NCBI GenBank assembly: GCA_016192455.1
Contig: JACPUC010000007.1
Span: 62,001-126,000, forward strand
Length of the DNA stretch: 64,000 bases
Direction of reading: 5' to 3'
Source of the DNA: Candidatus Tectimicrobiota bacterium
GTDB taxonomy: Bacteria; JACPUC01
Below the pieces are notes generated by a model that was not told the DNA's origin, ran no database searches, and saw nothing but the letters and a program-made list of their open reading frames with translations. The position numbers and the translations under genes were made by a program. How positions within the stretch are numbered: position 1 is the stretch's first letter; every line of letters begins with the position of its first letter. Shown piece after piece: positions 24,287-32,815 of this stretch.

Positions 24287-25168
24287 ATGCCCGCGGAACT
24301 CTTCGCGCTGCTCGCCGCCCTCTTCCTTGGCAGCGCCACCGGCTGTTCAGGGCTGGCCCTGCGCACCAGCACAACCCTGACGGTGCTCAACTTCTCCGTC
24401 GTCATGAATGCCGTCGTTCTCTGGTTGATCTTGCTGGTGCGCTTGGCGGGAGGAGCCACGTCCCCGTTCCTTACCTTCCGGGCCCTCGTTCCCTTCATTG
24501 TCGCGGGACTCTTCGTTCCACTCATTGCGCGCATCTTCTTCTTTGAGGGGGTGCGGCGACTGGGACCTTCGCGCACGAGTTTCCTAAGCTCCTCCCAACC
24601 TCTCCTCGCCACCATGCTAGGGGTGCTCTTGTTGGGGGAGTCTCTCGCGTTGACGACCATCGCCGGCACCGCATGCATCGTCGGCGGCGTTCTCCTGCTC
24701 GCCAAGCGGAGCCCAGAGCAAGGCGCGATCTGGCGCTGGAAAGCGGCTGATGTCATCTTCCCGCTGATCTCGGCGTCGCTGTTCGCCTCGCGCGACGCCT
24801 TGGTGCGCGACGCCATGTTCACCTTGCGGGACCCGTACCTGGCCGCGACCGCGGCGGCAACCACCTCGGCCGTCTGCCTCGTCAGCTACATGACGGCGCG
24901 GGGACGCTGGCGCGATCTGGTCATCAGCCGTTCCAACTTCACGCCGTTGTTCCTCAGCGGTGTCGCCGCTGGCGTTTATTACTTTTTCCTTTTCCAGGCG
25001 CTCGGGCGCGGGCGGGTCTCGGTGGTGAACCCCCTCGTGGCAAGCTCTCCGCTTGTCGTGCTGCTGATCGCCATCATCTTCATGCGCGGCCAGGAGCTGA
25101 TCACGCGCCGGCTGGTCCTGGGCGGCGGTCTCATCATGCTGGGCGGCTTCTTCATCACCACCTTCTGA
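24287..25168 (+). CDS. EamA/DMT-family transporter
   Basis: 293 residues from ATG 24287 (the frame is open further upstream, but that part is polar and Pro/Arg-rich). Ten hydrophobic helices arranged as two five-helix EamA repeats. The end of the first repeat, TIAGTACIVGGVLLLA, and of the second, RRLVLGGGLIMLGGFFITTF, show the family pattern. DMT transporters move metabolites such as amino acids, nucleosides or sugar derivatives across the inner membrane, often as exporters. Substrate cannot be predicted. It is a single-gene unit with its own promoter and no recognised partners. Confidence 0.85.
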   Translation: MPAELFALLAALFLGSATGCSGLALRTSTTLTVLNFSVVMNAVVLWLILLVRLAGGATSPFLTFRALVPFIVAGLFVPLIARIFFFEGVRRLGPSRTSFLSSSQPLLATMLGVLLLGESLALTTIAGTACIVGGVLLLAKRSPEQGAIWRWKAADVIFPLISASLFASRDALVRDAMFTLRDPYLAATAAATTSAVCLVSYMTARGRWRDLVISRSNFTPLFLSGVAAGVYYFFLFQALGRGRVSVVNPLVASSPLVVLLIAIIFMRGQELITRRLVLGGGLIMLGGFFITTF

Positions 25169-25218
25169 GGCGGGCTGCGCAGCGCGTCGGTGTGCGGGCC
25201 GTTCGCGCCAGTTTTTCC

Positions 25219-25247
25219 TTGCCTCGCCCGCGCCGTTCGCATATAGT
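25219..25247 (+). promoter_or_regulatory. Sigma70-type promoter before a small zinc-ribbon gene
   Basis: TTGCCT (25219-25224), 17 bp, TATAGT (25242-25247). The transcript would start near 25254, right before GGAGAGGA and the ATG at 25274. Confidence 0.6.
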
Positions 25248-25273
25248 CCGGCCTGCGGAGAGGAATCCCTCCC

Positions 25274-25312
25274 ATGAGCTCCGAGTGTTACCTGTTCCCG
25301 AGGCGGTTGTGA
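25274..25312 (+). CDS. 12-codon leader ORF overlapping the next start
   Basis: ATG 25274 has AGAGGA about 10 nt upstream and reads MSSECYLFPRRL before a TGA at 25310-25312. That stop overlaps the GTG start (25309) of the zinc-ribbon frame. It is either a leader peptide coupled to the next frame or the true N-terminus of one gene split by a frameshift. Short, so uncertain. Confidence 0.35.
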   Translation: MSSECYLFPRRL

Positions 25313-25509
25313 AGCTTTACGGGCGATGCGATAAATGCCAGGCGCCGATCTTCATGCACGTTGACAACGACCGGGACGCCTACAAGGTGCGGTCGTTCCG
25401 CTGTTGGAATGGCCATTACCGAAGCTTTGAGAACGTGCGGCTCTCCATCCTGCCGCTCGATGAGCAGGAGCTGGAGGTTGTGGCCACGGTGCAATTCTTG
25501 GATCAGTAG
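25309..25509 (+). CDS. Small putative zinc-ribbon protein
   Basis: 66 residues from GTG 25309 (GAGG 6 nt upstream); GTG 25285 would add 8. Contains GRCDKCQAPIFMHVD and, 24 residues later, SFRCWNGHYRSF, a CxxC...CxxxH pattern compatible with one zinc site. The C-terminal half is strand-rich (ENVRLSILPLDEQELEVV). No family was recognised. The preceding mini-ORF has the better ribosome site and overlaps this start, so the real protein may be a fusion of both frames after a sequencing error or programmed shift. Confidence 0.5.
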   Translation: MKLYGRCDKCQAPIFMHVDNDRDAYKVRSFRCWNGHYRSFENVRLSILPLDEQELEVVATVQFLDQ

Positions 25510-25995
25510 CCGTCAGCGGCGTTCTTGATTTTTATTCTCCTTCCCTCTCACCTGCTGTCATTCCCTCCGCTTCCCCTGCGCGGCGGCGCCCTGGCCCGAG
25601 GGGAGATGCCAGGGGCGCCTCAGTGTCAGTCTCATCGCCAGCTTAGAGCAAACAGGTGCCGTCGGCCGCCGCCGCACCTCCGGGATGCGCCGCGTCAGCC
25701 ACTCTTGGGCTGGAGCCGAGGCTCATGGCCGAGGCGATCCCCAGAGGCCGGCATACGCGCTCGTCCGAGAGGTTCACGTCGGCGCGGCGCTGCGGTGGTG
25801 ATGTGGAAGGCCCGAACGGAGGCTGCCCCGCGCGCTGTCCTTGCCAAAGTCGAGCGCGCCCCCAGGCGCGACACTGATGGCGCCGCACTCCTGGAGTTTA
25901 GAGAGGTGGGTACGAGGTGGCCGCCAGGCTCGGCGAGAGAGTGCCGCCGGGCTCCCTCCGGCAGGGTCGGAAGCAGGGTGGCTTTCGCTAGGTTC
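25510..25995. other. Intergenic stretch without a recognised gene
   Basis: 486 bp of high-GC sequence between convergent small genes. Frames are open by composition only, and no motif, RNA fold or repeat stands out. Confidence 0.5.
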
Positions 25996-26475
25996 TCAGA
26001 TGCGCAGGCGGCTGCTGAGCATGCCGAGGAGGACGAGGGCAAGGATGAGGACGAAGCCGTTGAGGCGCACCGCGAGCCGGTGCAAGCGGTTGAACTCGCC
26101 GTCGATTTCGGCGCGGCGGGGCGTCTCCTGAGCGATGCGGCTCTCTTCCTTGAGCTGGTGAGCCCGGGGGGTGATGACCTGCCCCGCATAGAGCATGGCG
26201 ATGAGCATGACGCCGAGCAGGATGATGCTTGCCAGCGAGCTACGCGCCGCGGCTCCCTCCCGCCAGAACAGGAAGGCGCTGGCCGCCAAGGTTACGGCGA
26301 TGGCAATGGCGCTCAGCAGGTAGTAGCCAGGAAAGAGAAGGCTCACGATGTCGCCGGCCTGCTCGCGCGGCAAGCCGCGGAAGAGCGTCGGCGCCACGAT
26401 GAACGAGAAGTAGCTCGTGCCGCCAAGGAGTACGCTGAGACCAAGGAGCTGGAAGAAGCGGAGCGTCGTCCACAT
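25996..26475 (-). CDS. DUF4149/TMEM205-like membrane protein
   Basis: 159 residues with four hydrophobic helices. It begins MWTTLRFFQLLGLSVLLGGT, then SYFSFIVAPTLFRGLPREQA, a pattern of the DUF4149 family (AP-F segment after helix 1), with LIAMLYAGQVITPRAHQL before a cytoplasmic helix and HRLAVRLNGFVLILALVLLG at the end. The biochemical role of the family is not known. ATG 26475 is preceded by GGAG-type sequence. It has no obvious operon partners. Confidence 0.75.
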   Translation of the reverse strand: MWTTLRFFQLLGLSVLLGGTSYFSFIVAPTLFRGLPREQAGDIVSLLFPGYYLLSAIAIAVTLAASAFLFWREGAAARSSLASIILLGVMLIAMLYAGQVITPRAHQLKEESRIAQETPRRAEIDGEFNRLHRLAVRLNGFVLILALVLLGMLSSRLRI

Positions 26476-27088
26476 AGCCTCTCCTCGTCGTCAACGCATC
26501 AGGCGCCTCGAGGTCCAGGGCCGCACCCCGGCCAGAGCCACACCCACGTTACTACCACAGCCGCCAGCCAGGCTCAAGGCACAGAGTATGGAGAGGATGA
26601 TTGACCCTGCAGAGCCCCCCCTTCACCCTATCTTTCTCCCGGCGGGCGAGGGGGGCGGGGCGAGAAGGGCGTGTGGAGGCACGGCCCTCTCAAGAGAACC
26701 TGCACCGAATCCGCTAACCAAGGTCCGAAACACATTTCCGAGGCGGAGCAGCAGAGGACTCAACAACGTCGCGACGGCGGAAAGGCCGCGGCGGCGAGGC
26801 TGAAGCGCTGGGGTGCGGCGTGCAAGAGGTCAGGCCCCCCGCTCCGCTCCTGACGCTGGCGGTGGAGGGGAGTGAAGGGCCTGATGGAGGAGGGAAGCTA
26901 TGGTAACCGTAATAGACGAGCTGCCTTCCTCTTTCTTGCTTGCCGCTGCAAAAATCTTTTGCGGGTTTGATGGGCGCGCCTGAGCGGAGGGTGACGCGAT
27001 CTCACCATGCTCTCCGCAGGGATAGGGATCAGGACGCCGAGCGCGGAAGGAGGCGCACCGTTCCGCGCCTGCTGCAACAGGAACCGAG
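26476..27088. other. Gene-poor stretch
   Basis: 613 bp in which no frame shows protein-like content. Several short frames on both strands are composition-driven. Confidence 0.5.
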
Positions 27089-27196
27089 ATGAAACGCACC
27101 ATCATCAAGCTGCTTATCTTTCTCGCCCTCGTCTTCGGCCTCATCCTCGGGTGGTTCTATGCGCTCTCCGTCATGATGGCCCCCTCGGGACCCTAA
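27089..27196 (+). CDS. 35-residue single-helix membrane peptide
   Basis: ATG 27089 (AGGAA 7 nt upstream) encodes MKRTIIKLLIFLALVFGLIL... with one clear membrane helix, positive N-terminus, and a short polar tail SVMMAPSGP ending at TAA. The charge pattern and ribosome site favour a real small membrane protein. Function unknown. It lies 178 bp before the ferritin-like gene. Confidence 0.45.
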   Translation: MKRTIIKLLIFLALVFGLILGWFYALSVMMAPSGP

Positions 27197-27284
27197 GGCG
27201 GCGAGGGCAGCTACGGAAGTCCGGCGAGAGGCCCGCTCGACCCGGCGATGCGCCGGCGGCCGAAGCCGCGCGCGCCCCCGGGCC

Positions 27285-27312
27285 TTGACAGCGTGGCGCT
27301 GGGTGCTAAAGT
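27285..27312 (+). promoter_or_regulatory. Sigma70-type promoter for the ferritin-like gene
   Basis: TTGACA (27285-27290), 16 bp, TAAAGT (27307-27312), about 55 nt before the ATG at 27375. Confidence 0.65.
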
Positions 27313-27374
27313 TACACCACTAGCTACTGTCGAAACCGCCGAAACCCACGCTGGAAAGCGAAGGAGAGAAGAGC

Positions 27375-28112
27375 ATGGAGGTGCTTGAGCTTTACGAAAC
27401 CGCCAAGGTCTCGCAGTGGAACGCCACGCGCGACATCCCCTGGGATCGGGATGAGCCGATGACGGCGACGGAGCACGAGGTGCTGCGCGGCCTGCTGTCG
27501 AACTACCATTTCGGCGAGATGGCGGGCATTGAGATTCCGGCCTTTGCGCTCCTGAAGGTGAAAGACCGCGAGGCCAAGCTCTTTCTCTCCACGCAGCAGA
27601 TGGACGAGGCGCGTCACGTCGAGGCCTTCGACCTGCGCCTGCAGCAGATTGGCTGCGACGTCAAGCAGGTGCAGATGGGCAACGTGGCATTCAGCAAGGC
27701 CCTGGCCGATCTCCTCACCCTGGAGACCGCCGAGGAAGCGATCGCCGGCATCCACATCGTCTTCGAGAACCTCGGCTCGGTGGCCTTTCGCTCGCACTAC
27801 CGCGCCCTCTGCAAGACCGGCCGCGATCCCGTGACGCGCGAGATTCTGAAGCGCGTCATCGCCGACGAGACGCGCCATGAGCAGTTCGGCCGCACCTGGA
27901 TGAAGAAGTTCCTGGAAGCGAACCCGGAGCGCCTCGAGGTGGTGGACGGGGTGCAGAAGCGCATTGCCCCGATGATGATCGAGACGCTCCTCCACAAGAG
28001 CGCCAAGATGAAGGTGTGGGAGATCGAGCGTGAGGAGGACGTGGCGAGCGCCGTGAAAAAGTTCACCTGGATTCTTGACGACCTCGGACTCGACAGCAGC
28101 TACTTGAACTGA
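27375..28112 (+). CDS. Ferritin-like diiron protein of unknown substrate
   Basis: 245 residues; ATG 27375 follows GAAGGAGAG. A four-helix bundle with two ExxH metal pairs is visible: EMAGIEIP (Glu), QMDEARHVEAF (Glu and His, near residue 80), then FENLGSVAFRSHY (Glu) and ADETRHEQFGRTW (Glu-x-x-His, near 170). This is the carboxylate-bridged diiron arrangement of the R2/AurF/rubrerythrin superfamily. Possible roles are an oxygenase, an oxidase or a peroxide-reducing protein. No rubredoxin-like domain is attached. It has its own promoter and a downstream hairpin, so it is a single transcription unit. Haem genes follow, but on the other strand. Confidence 0.72.
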   Translation: MEVLELYETAKVSQWNATRDIPWDRDEPMTATEHEVLRGLLSNYHFGEMAGIEIPAFALLKVKDREAKLFLSTQQMDEARHVEAFDLRLQQIGCDVKQVQMGNVAFSKALADLLTLETAEEAIAGIHIVFENLGSVAFRSHYRALCKTGRDPVTREILKRVIADETRHEQFGRTWMKKFLEANPERLEVVDGVQKRIAPMMIETLLHKSAKMKVWEIEREEDVASAVKKFTWILDDLGLDSSYLN

Positions 28113-28164
28113 GCGGGGCCCCGCGGCTGGCGGGACTCCGGCACGGCAAAGCCCGGAAACAACG

Positions 28165-28191
28165 GCGGGGCCTCACCAAACGAGGCCCCGC
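28165..28191. terminator. Strong GC hairpin downstream of the ferritin-like gene
   Basis: Perfect 10-bp stem GCGGGGCCTC / GAGGCCCCGC with a 7-nt loop, 53 bp after the stop at 28112. There is no T-run, so it is either a T-less terminator or a 3' stabiliser. Confidence 0.55.
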
Positions 28192-28282
28192 GACGCGTCT
28201 GCGTGCGCTCCCGGCGTCACTGGCAGCGCCGGCGCCCCGCCTGCATCCCCCAGCTTCATTTTCTTGCCCGCCTGGCAGTTTC

Positions 28283-28300
28283 CTGCCTGCCGGCAGGCAG
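28283..28300. terminator. Perfect 18-bp palindrome downstream of hemY
   Basis: CTGCCTGCCGGCAGGCAG, 20 bp past the hemY stop. It could act as a hairpin at the 3' end of the minus-strand transcript; no T-run. Confidence 0.4.
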
Positions 28301-28320
28301 ACCCCGCGCTTCCCAAAACC

Positions 28321-29781
28321 TTAGCTTGCCGGCACCTGCTCGATCAGCACCTGCGCGGCTTGATCGGCGCTGTGGATGCAGTCGGGAATGCCGATGCCGC
28401 GGTAGGCATTGCCGGCCAGGGCGAAGCCTGGCACCCGGCGGCGCAGCGCCTCGATGGCGCGGACCTTGTCGAGGTGACCGAGGTGGTACTGCGCCATGGC
28501 GCCGGGGTGGCGGCTGACGCGCGCGAGGAGCGGCTCCTCCTTGATGCCAAGGACCGGCCGCAGATCGCCGAGCAGCGCCTGGACCATGTCGGCATCGCTC
28601 AGGGCATAGCGCTCCGGCTGCACCGCGCCGCCCACGAAAGCCCGCAGCAGCGCCACGTCCCGCGGCGAGCGCCCCTCGAACTTCACACTGCTGAACGAGC
28701 ACGCGATGAGCGACTTGTCCTCAGAGCGGGGCACGACGAACCCCATGCCATCGAGGGGATGGGCGATGCTCCGGCGCCTGAACGCCAGGTTGACGATGGC
28801 CGAGGAGGCGTAGGGAACGCCGGCAAGTTGCTTGGCGAGGTCCGGCAGGAGGCCGCCTAGGAGCGCCGCGGCGGGCGGGGCCGGCAGGGCGACGCAGATG
28901 CCGTCGGCGCGCAGCGAGGCGCCGCCCTCGATGCGCACCTTCCACTGCGGCGCCTCGCCGCAATGCTCGAGCGCCACGACGCGGCAGCCGGTCCTCACGC
29001 TGCCCTCCGGAAGCTGCCCGGCAAGCCGCTCGATGAGCGTGCCGAGGCCGCGGCGCAGGGTCAGGAAGAGGCCGTAGCGCGCGCCGGCATCCTGGCGCGT
29101 ATCGAGACCGCGCTTGCGCATGGCGCGGCGGTTCTTCCACATGGCGCGGATGATGCTGCGCTCCTGCTCCTCCATCTCGAGCATCTGCGGCATGGTGGCC
29201 TGCAGGCTGAGCTGCCGCGCGTCGCCCGTGTAGATGCCGGCCACCAGCGGCTGGGCCATGCGCTCCAGAGCTTCGCGTCCCAGGCGACGGATCACGAAGG
29301 CCTCGAGCGACTCGTCCTGCGGCGCCCCGCCGTCTCGCCGTCGTCGCGGCAGCACCAAGTCCATGGCCATGCGCAGCTTGCCCCGCCAGGTGAAGAGGGG
29401 GGTGCGCAGGAATGGCCACAGCGAGGTGGGGGCGAAGAGGAGAAACCCCTCCGGCATCGGGTGCAGGGTGTTGTCCCGCAGGATAAAGCTACCGTGCGGG
29501 GTGGACTGGGTGCGGATGAGATCATCTTGGAGCCCCAGTTCCTGGCAGAGTTTCAAGGCCCACGGCTTCGTCGTGATGAAGGCGTCGGGCCCCTCCTCCA
29601 GCAGCAGGCCTTCCTCGTGGTGGCTGTGGATGACGCCGCCGAGGCGCTGCTGGGCTTCCAGCAGGATGACCTCCACCTTCCCGCCGCGCTCGCGGCCGAG
29701 CCGCGTCAGGCGGTAGGCGGCGGCCAAGCCGGAGATTCCCCCGCCGATGACCGCAAGCTGCCGTGGAGCGTCCTGGAGCAT
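28321..29781 (-). CDS. hemY: Oxygen-dependent protoporphyrinogen/coproporphyrinogen oxidase
   Basis: 486 residues, usual for the FAD-dependent HemY/HemG class. The N-terminal Rossmann motif is LAVIGGGISGLAAAYRLTRL, then LLEAQQRLGGVIHSHHEEG and LLEEGPDAFITTKP, the substrate-side segment of this family. The C-terminus ends ALAGNAYRGIGIPDCIHSAD, the FAD-contacting signature. The enzyme removes six electrons from the porphyrinogen at the membrane face using O2. It lies next to hemE and near a divergent hemH, like the hemEHY grouping of Gram-positives, so the coproporphyrin-dependent branch is possible. No hemQ is seen in the window to prove that. About 75 bp separate it from hemE, so it is probably co-transcribed. 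Confidence 0.9.
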   Translation of the reverse strand: MLQDAPRQLAVIGGGISGLAAAYRLTRLGRERGGKVEVILLEAQQRLGGVIHSHHEEGLLLEEGPDAFITTKPWALKLCQELGLQDDLIRTQSTPHGSFILRDNTLHPMPEGFLLFAPTSLWPFLRTPLFTWRGKLRMAMDLVLPRRRRDGGAPQDESLEAFVIRRLGREALERMAQPLVAGIYTGDARQLSLQATMPQMLEMEEQERSIIRAMWKNRRAMRKRGLDTRQDAGARYGLFLTLRRGLGTLIERLAGQLPEGSVRTGCRVVALEHCGEAPQWKVRIEGGASLRADGICVALPAPPAAALLGGLLPDLAKQLAGVPYASSAIVNLAFRRRSIAHPLDGMGFVVPRSEDKSLIACSFSSVKFEGRSPRDVALLRAFVGGAVQPERYALSDADMVQALLGDLRPVLGIKEEPLLARVSRHPGAMAQYHLGHLDKVRAIEALRRRVPGFALAGNAYRGIGIPDCIHSADQAAQVLIEQVPAS

Positions 29782-29856
29782 CGTTCTTCCATTCAGCGCC
29801 GGAGCGAGGGGGCGGATCAGCGCGTTCGCCGCCGCAGAGGGTGGCGAGCCGTCAAC

Positions 29857-30909
29857 TCAGTGGCCGTAGGCATGCACCATGTCAACGAGCGCCAGCACGT
29901 TATCCACGGGAGTCTCGGGCAGGATGCCATGGCCAAGGTTGAAGATGTGACCGCGCTTGCCAGCCGCTTGGCGCAGGATGTCGTGCGTCTTGCGGCGCAG
30001 CACCGCGCGCTCGGCGAAGAGCGCGGCGGGATCGAGGTTGCCCTGCACGCCGACGTCGCCGACCTGCTCCCAGGCGCGCCCGAAGTCGAGGTAGTGATCA
30101 ATGCCGATGATCGTGCCTCCCGCCTCGCGCATCAGGGTGAGGAGCTGCGCCGTGTGGGTGCCGAAATGAATCACCGGCACTTCCGCATGGAGTCGCGCGA
30201 AGAGGGCGCGCATGTGCGGCAGCACGTACTCGGCGTAGTCAGCCGGCGACAGGCAGCCGACCCAGCTATCGAAGACTTGCAGCGCCTGCGCCCCCGCCGC
30301 AACCTGCCCGTCGAGGTGGCTTGCCACGCAGCGGCTCAGCAGCTCCATCAGCGCCTGCCAGGCCCGTGGCTCGTTGTACATGAAGGCCTTGGTGTGACGG
30401 TAGTGCCGCGACGAGCCGCCTTCGAGCATGTACGAGGCAAGGGTGAACGGCGCCCCGGCGAAGCCGATGAGCGGGATGTCCTTCGGCAGCGCGGCGCGTG
30501 TCAGGCGGAGCGCCTCGTGGACGAACGCCAGCGTTTCCCCGGGTTGGACCTCGCGCAATTTCTGCACGTCCGCGCTGGTCCGTATGCGGTTGCCCAGGCG
30601 CGGCCCGCCGTTGTCGGGATAGTCGAGCTGCATCCCCATCGGTTCAAGAAGGACAAGGATGTCCGAGAAGATGATCGCCGCGTCCGTCTGCAGACGCCGC
30701 TGCGCCGTCACCGTCACCTCGGCGGCAAGCTCCGGCCTCTTGCAGAGATCGAGGAAGGAGACTTTGCGGCGCACCTCGCGGTACTCCCGCATGTACCTCC
30801 CCGCCTGGCGCATCAGCCAGATGGGGGTTGCGTCCACGGCTTCACGCCGGCAGGCTCGCAAGAACCGCGACTTCCTCAGCTCGTCGGAGAGCAGCGGAAG
30901 AGATGGCAA
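29857..30909 (-). CDS. hemE: Uroporphyrinogen decarboxylase
   Basis: 350 residues, full length. Active-site segments are intact: IWLMRQAGRYMREYREVR (Arg pair), AAIIFSDILVLLEPMGM (catalytic Asp), GFAGAPFTLASYMLEG (Tyr), and HIFNLGHGILPETP near the C-terminus. It decarboxylates the four acetate side chains of uroporphyrinogen III to give coproporphyrinogen III. No ATG exists in the expected place; the best start is TTG 30909 with a poor ribosome site, which suggests weak translation initiation or a slightly different start. A near-consensus promoter lies 124 nt upstream. First gene of a hemE-hemY unit, divergent from hemH. Confidence 0.93.
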   Translation of the reverse strand: MPSLPLLSDELRKSRFLRACRREAVDATPIWLMRQAGRYMREYREVRRKVSFLDLCKRPELAAEVTVTAQRRLQTDAAIIFSDILVLLEPMGMQLDYPDNGGPRLGNRIRTSADVQKLREVQPGETLAFVHEALRLTRAALPKDIPLIGFAGAPFTLASYMLEGGSSRHYRHTKAFMYNEPRAWQALMELLSRCVASHLDGQVAAGAQALQVFDSWVGCLSPADYAEYVLPHMRALFARLHAEVPVIHFGTHTAQLLTLMREAGGTIIGIDHYLDFGRAWEQVGDVGVQGNLDPAALFAERAVLRRKTHDILRQAAGKRGHIFNLGHGILPETPVDNVLALVDMVHAYGH

Positions 30910-31032
30910 GGCAGGAATCGTCTCGTTCCCCCATCCACGACGGTCCGTGGTCAGCGCGGGGCGGTCACCCCTCCCCCTTGAGCGCGGGAAAGAGGCTCCG
31001 AGCCACCCTCGCGATGTCTGAAAATCGTTGAT

Positions 31033-31061
31033 ATGATAGAGCCTTCCTCTTCTGGTGTCAA
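31033..31061 (-). promoter_or_regulatory. Near-consensus sigma70 promoter for hemE
   Basis: Minus strand TTGACA (31061-31056), 17 bp, TATCAT (31038-31033): 6/6 and 5/6 to consensus. Confidence 0.8.
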
Positions 31062-31111
31062 CGTTCGGCGCGGCGTCGGCGAGGGGAGGAGCGGCGCTTC
31101 ATCGCGCGGCG

Positions 31112-31140
31112 TCGACAAATTGCTTCGAAAACTCTACATT
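31112..31140 (+). promoter_or_regulatory. Sigma70-type promoter for hemH
   Basis: TCGACA (31112-31117), 17 bp, TACATT (31135-31140), about 65 nt upstream of the chosen hemH ATG. Confidence 0.6.
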
Positions 31141-31213
31141 TGAGGGGATGAACCCGCAGCCCGCGGCTAGAGCGGCGCGCTGGCACACCGCAAAGGAGGG
31201 AGGAAGCGCGTGC

Positions 31214-32209
31214 ATGGCGAGTGGTGAGCAGACCTCAGGCGGAACGAGCTACGATAGTATTCTCCTCATTGCTTTCGGTGGCCCCACTTCGGGCGACCAG
31301 AGCTACGACTACGTGAAGGGGATTGTCGGCAACCGTGCCGGCGCCGAGCCGCGCATCCGGGCGGTGGCGCGTCACTACGAGCATTTCGACGGCAGCCCCT
31401 TCAATGAGCATACCTTCCGCCAGGCGGAGCATCTGCGGGCTGCCTTGGCGCGGCGCGGCCTCGATGTGCCGGTCTACTGCGGCATGCGGCACTGGCACCC
31501 CTACGTGCGCGAGGTGCTGGCGCGGATGGCCGAGGCCGGCTGCCGCAACACCCTCGGTGTCATCATGGCGCCGCACCAATGCTGGATAAGCTGGGATTGG
31601 TACCAAAACTGCGTCAACGAGGGGAACGGCCGCCTCGGCGACCGGCGCCTGACGTTCACCTACGTCGATCCGTGGTGGCAGGAGCCGGCCTTCATCGAGG
31701 CCAATGCGGCGCGCCTTCAGGAGGCCTTCGCCAGGCTTTGCGGGCAAGCGGCGCAGGCCCAGCTCATCTTCTCGGCGCATGCCATCCCCATCAACGCCTG
31801 CCAGTTCTGCAAGAATGAAGAACGCCGCTGTCCGTACTCGGTGCAGTTCGAGGAGACGGCGCGCCTGGTGGCCCAGGCGGTTGGGCGGGGCGCCGACTAC
31901 CTCACCTGCTACCAGAGCCAGGCAGGCGTGGCGAGCGAGTGGACCAGACCCGCCGTGCGCGAGGTCATCGCCGCCTGCAAGCAGAGAGGAGTAGGCGCGG
32001 TGGTGATCAGCCCCATCGGTTTCCTCGTCGATCACATCGAGGTGCTCTGGGACCTCGACATGGACGTCAAGAAGCTCTGCGAGGAGTACCGCATTACTTA
32101 CGAGCGCGCCGAGACTGTGGAGTCCCATCCCGCCTTCATCGAGCTGCTCGCCGACCGGGTGCTGGCGCGCTACCAAGGCCGCGCGCGGCTTGAAGCGCCG
32201 CTGCACTGA
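31214..32209 (+). CDS. hemH: Ferrochelatase, with internal cysteine cluster
   Basis: 331 residues from ATG 31214, preceded by AGGAGGGAGG; an upstream in-frame ATG at 31148 has no such site. Family marks: ILLIAFGGPTSGDQS, MRHWHPYVREVLARM, the catalytic His in LIFSAHAIPI, and VVISPIGFLVDHIEVLWDLD with the conserved Glu. It inserts ferrous iron into proto- or coproporphyrin. Right after the catalytic His is C-x2-C-x6-C (ACQFCKNEERRC), with four further Cys between residues about 88 and 140. Some bacterial ferrochelatases carry a [2Fe-2S] cluster on internal cysteines, so this one may too; that is inference. Divergent from hemE-hemY with its own promoter. Confidence 0.9.
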   Translation: MASGEQTSGGTSYDSILLIAFGGPTSGDQSYDYVKGIVGNRAGAEPRIRAVARHYEHFDGSPFNEHTFRQAEHLRAALARRGLDVPVYCGMRHWHPYVREVLARMAEAGCRNTLGVIMAPHQCWISWDWYQNCVNEGNGRLGDRRLTFTYVDPWWQEPAFIEANAARLQEAFARLCGQAAQAQLIFSAHAIPINACQFCKNEERRCPYSVQFEETARLVAQAVGRGADYLTCYQSQAGVASEWTRPAVREVIAACKQRGVGAVVISPIGFLVDHIEVLWDLDMDVKKLCEEYRITYERAETVESHPAFIELLADRVLARYQGRARLEAPLH

Positions 32210-32452
32210 GTGCGGCGCGGCGCACGGCGGCGGCGGCGGCGGCCTGGTTCGAACCTTCTTCCTGCAACGGCGCAAGTGTACTGCGGTGCGGGGCCCGAGG
32301 GAGCGATGTCTGGCGCCGCGACGGCGCCAGGGTGCGTTGTCGGGAAAGCGGCTGCGATTGCCTTGGCGGGGTGAAAGGCCCAATGCTGGGCGATAAGGGG
32401 AGATGCGGGGGTGAACTGATGGCAGCGCGCGGGGAGCGCCGCGCGGCCGCGC

Positions 32453-32815
32453 CTACCGCCCCAACAGACCAGCCGTGACGCTCGACTCCAACATGGCGAA
32501 ATCGACCGGCTTCGTCAGGTAGTCCACCGCGCCAAGGTGCATGCCCGTCTCGCCCAGCTCCCGCTGGTGGACCGCCGTCAGGATGATCACGGCGATACCG
32601 GGACGCATCGACTTCAGGTGCTTCAGCGTTTCCATCCCGTCCATAGTGGGCATCCGGAGATCGAGCAGGACCAGGTCGGGTGGCTCCTGGCCGACCTTCT
32701 CCAGCGCCTCCTCTCCGCTCAAGGCGTAGTCGACGGTATGGCCAAGCGTCACCAGGTACGACTGCAGCACCCGACAGGCATCCACCTCATCGTCAACCAC
32801 CAAGATCCGGCCCAT
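32453..32815 (-). CDS. Single-domain response regulator (CheY-like)
   Basis: 120 residues from ATG 32815 (MGRILVVDDEVDACRVLQ). Receiver domain complete: acidic pair in VVDDE, phospho-acceptor Asp in LVLLDLRMPTMDG, Thr in ILTAV, Lys in YLTKPVD. There is no output domain. An upstream in-frame ATG at 32899 has an even stronger ribosome site (GGAGGGGGAG) and would add 28 residues, so the start is open. It closely resembles the later single-domain regulator at 56839-57201. It stands alone about 0.8 kb before the gas vesicle operon on the other strand; its partner kinase may be one of the two large kinases further right. Confidence 0.82.
   Translation of the reverse strand: MGRILVVDDEVDACRVLQSYLVTLGHTVDYALSGEEALEKVGQEPPDLVLLDLRMPTMDGMETLKHLKSMRPGIAVIILTAVHQRELGETGMHLGAVDYLTKPVDFAMLESSVTAGLLGR

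Larger units (their letters stand above)
30910..31213. other. Divergent haem-gene control region
   Basis: 304 bp between hemE and hemH holding one good promoter per strand (31033-31061 minus; 31112-31140 plus), about 50 bp apart. No riboswitch-like fold was recognised. Confidence 0.6.

Noticed and set aside
28963-30981. 672-codon plus-strand frame over hemY/hemE
   Set aside because: Shadow of two well-supported genes; no protein-like pattern.
32235-32262. tRNA-like T-arm GGTTCGAACC
   Set aside because: No acceptor, D or anticodon arm can be drawn around it; it lies in GC-repeat sequence after hemH.
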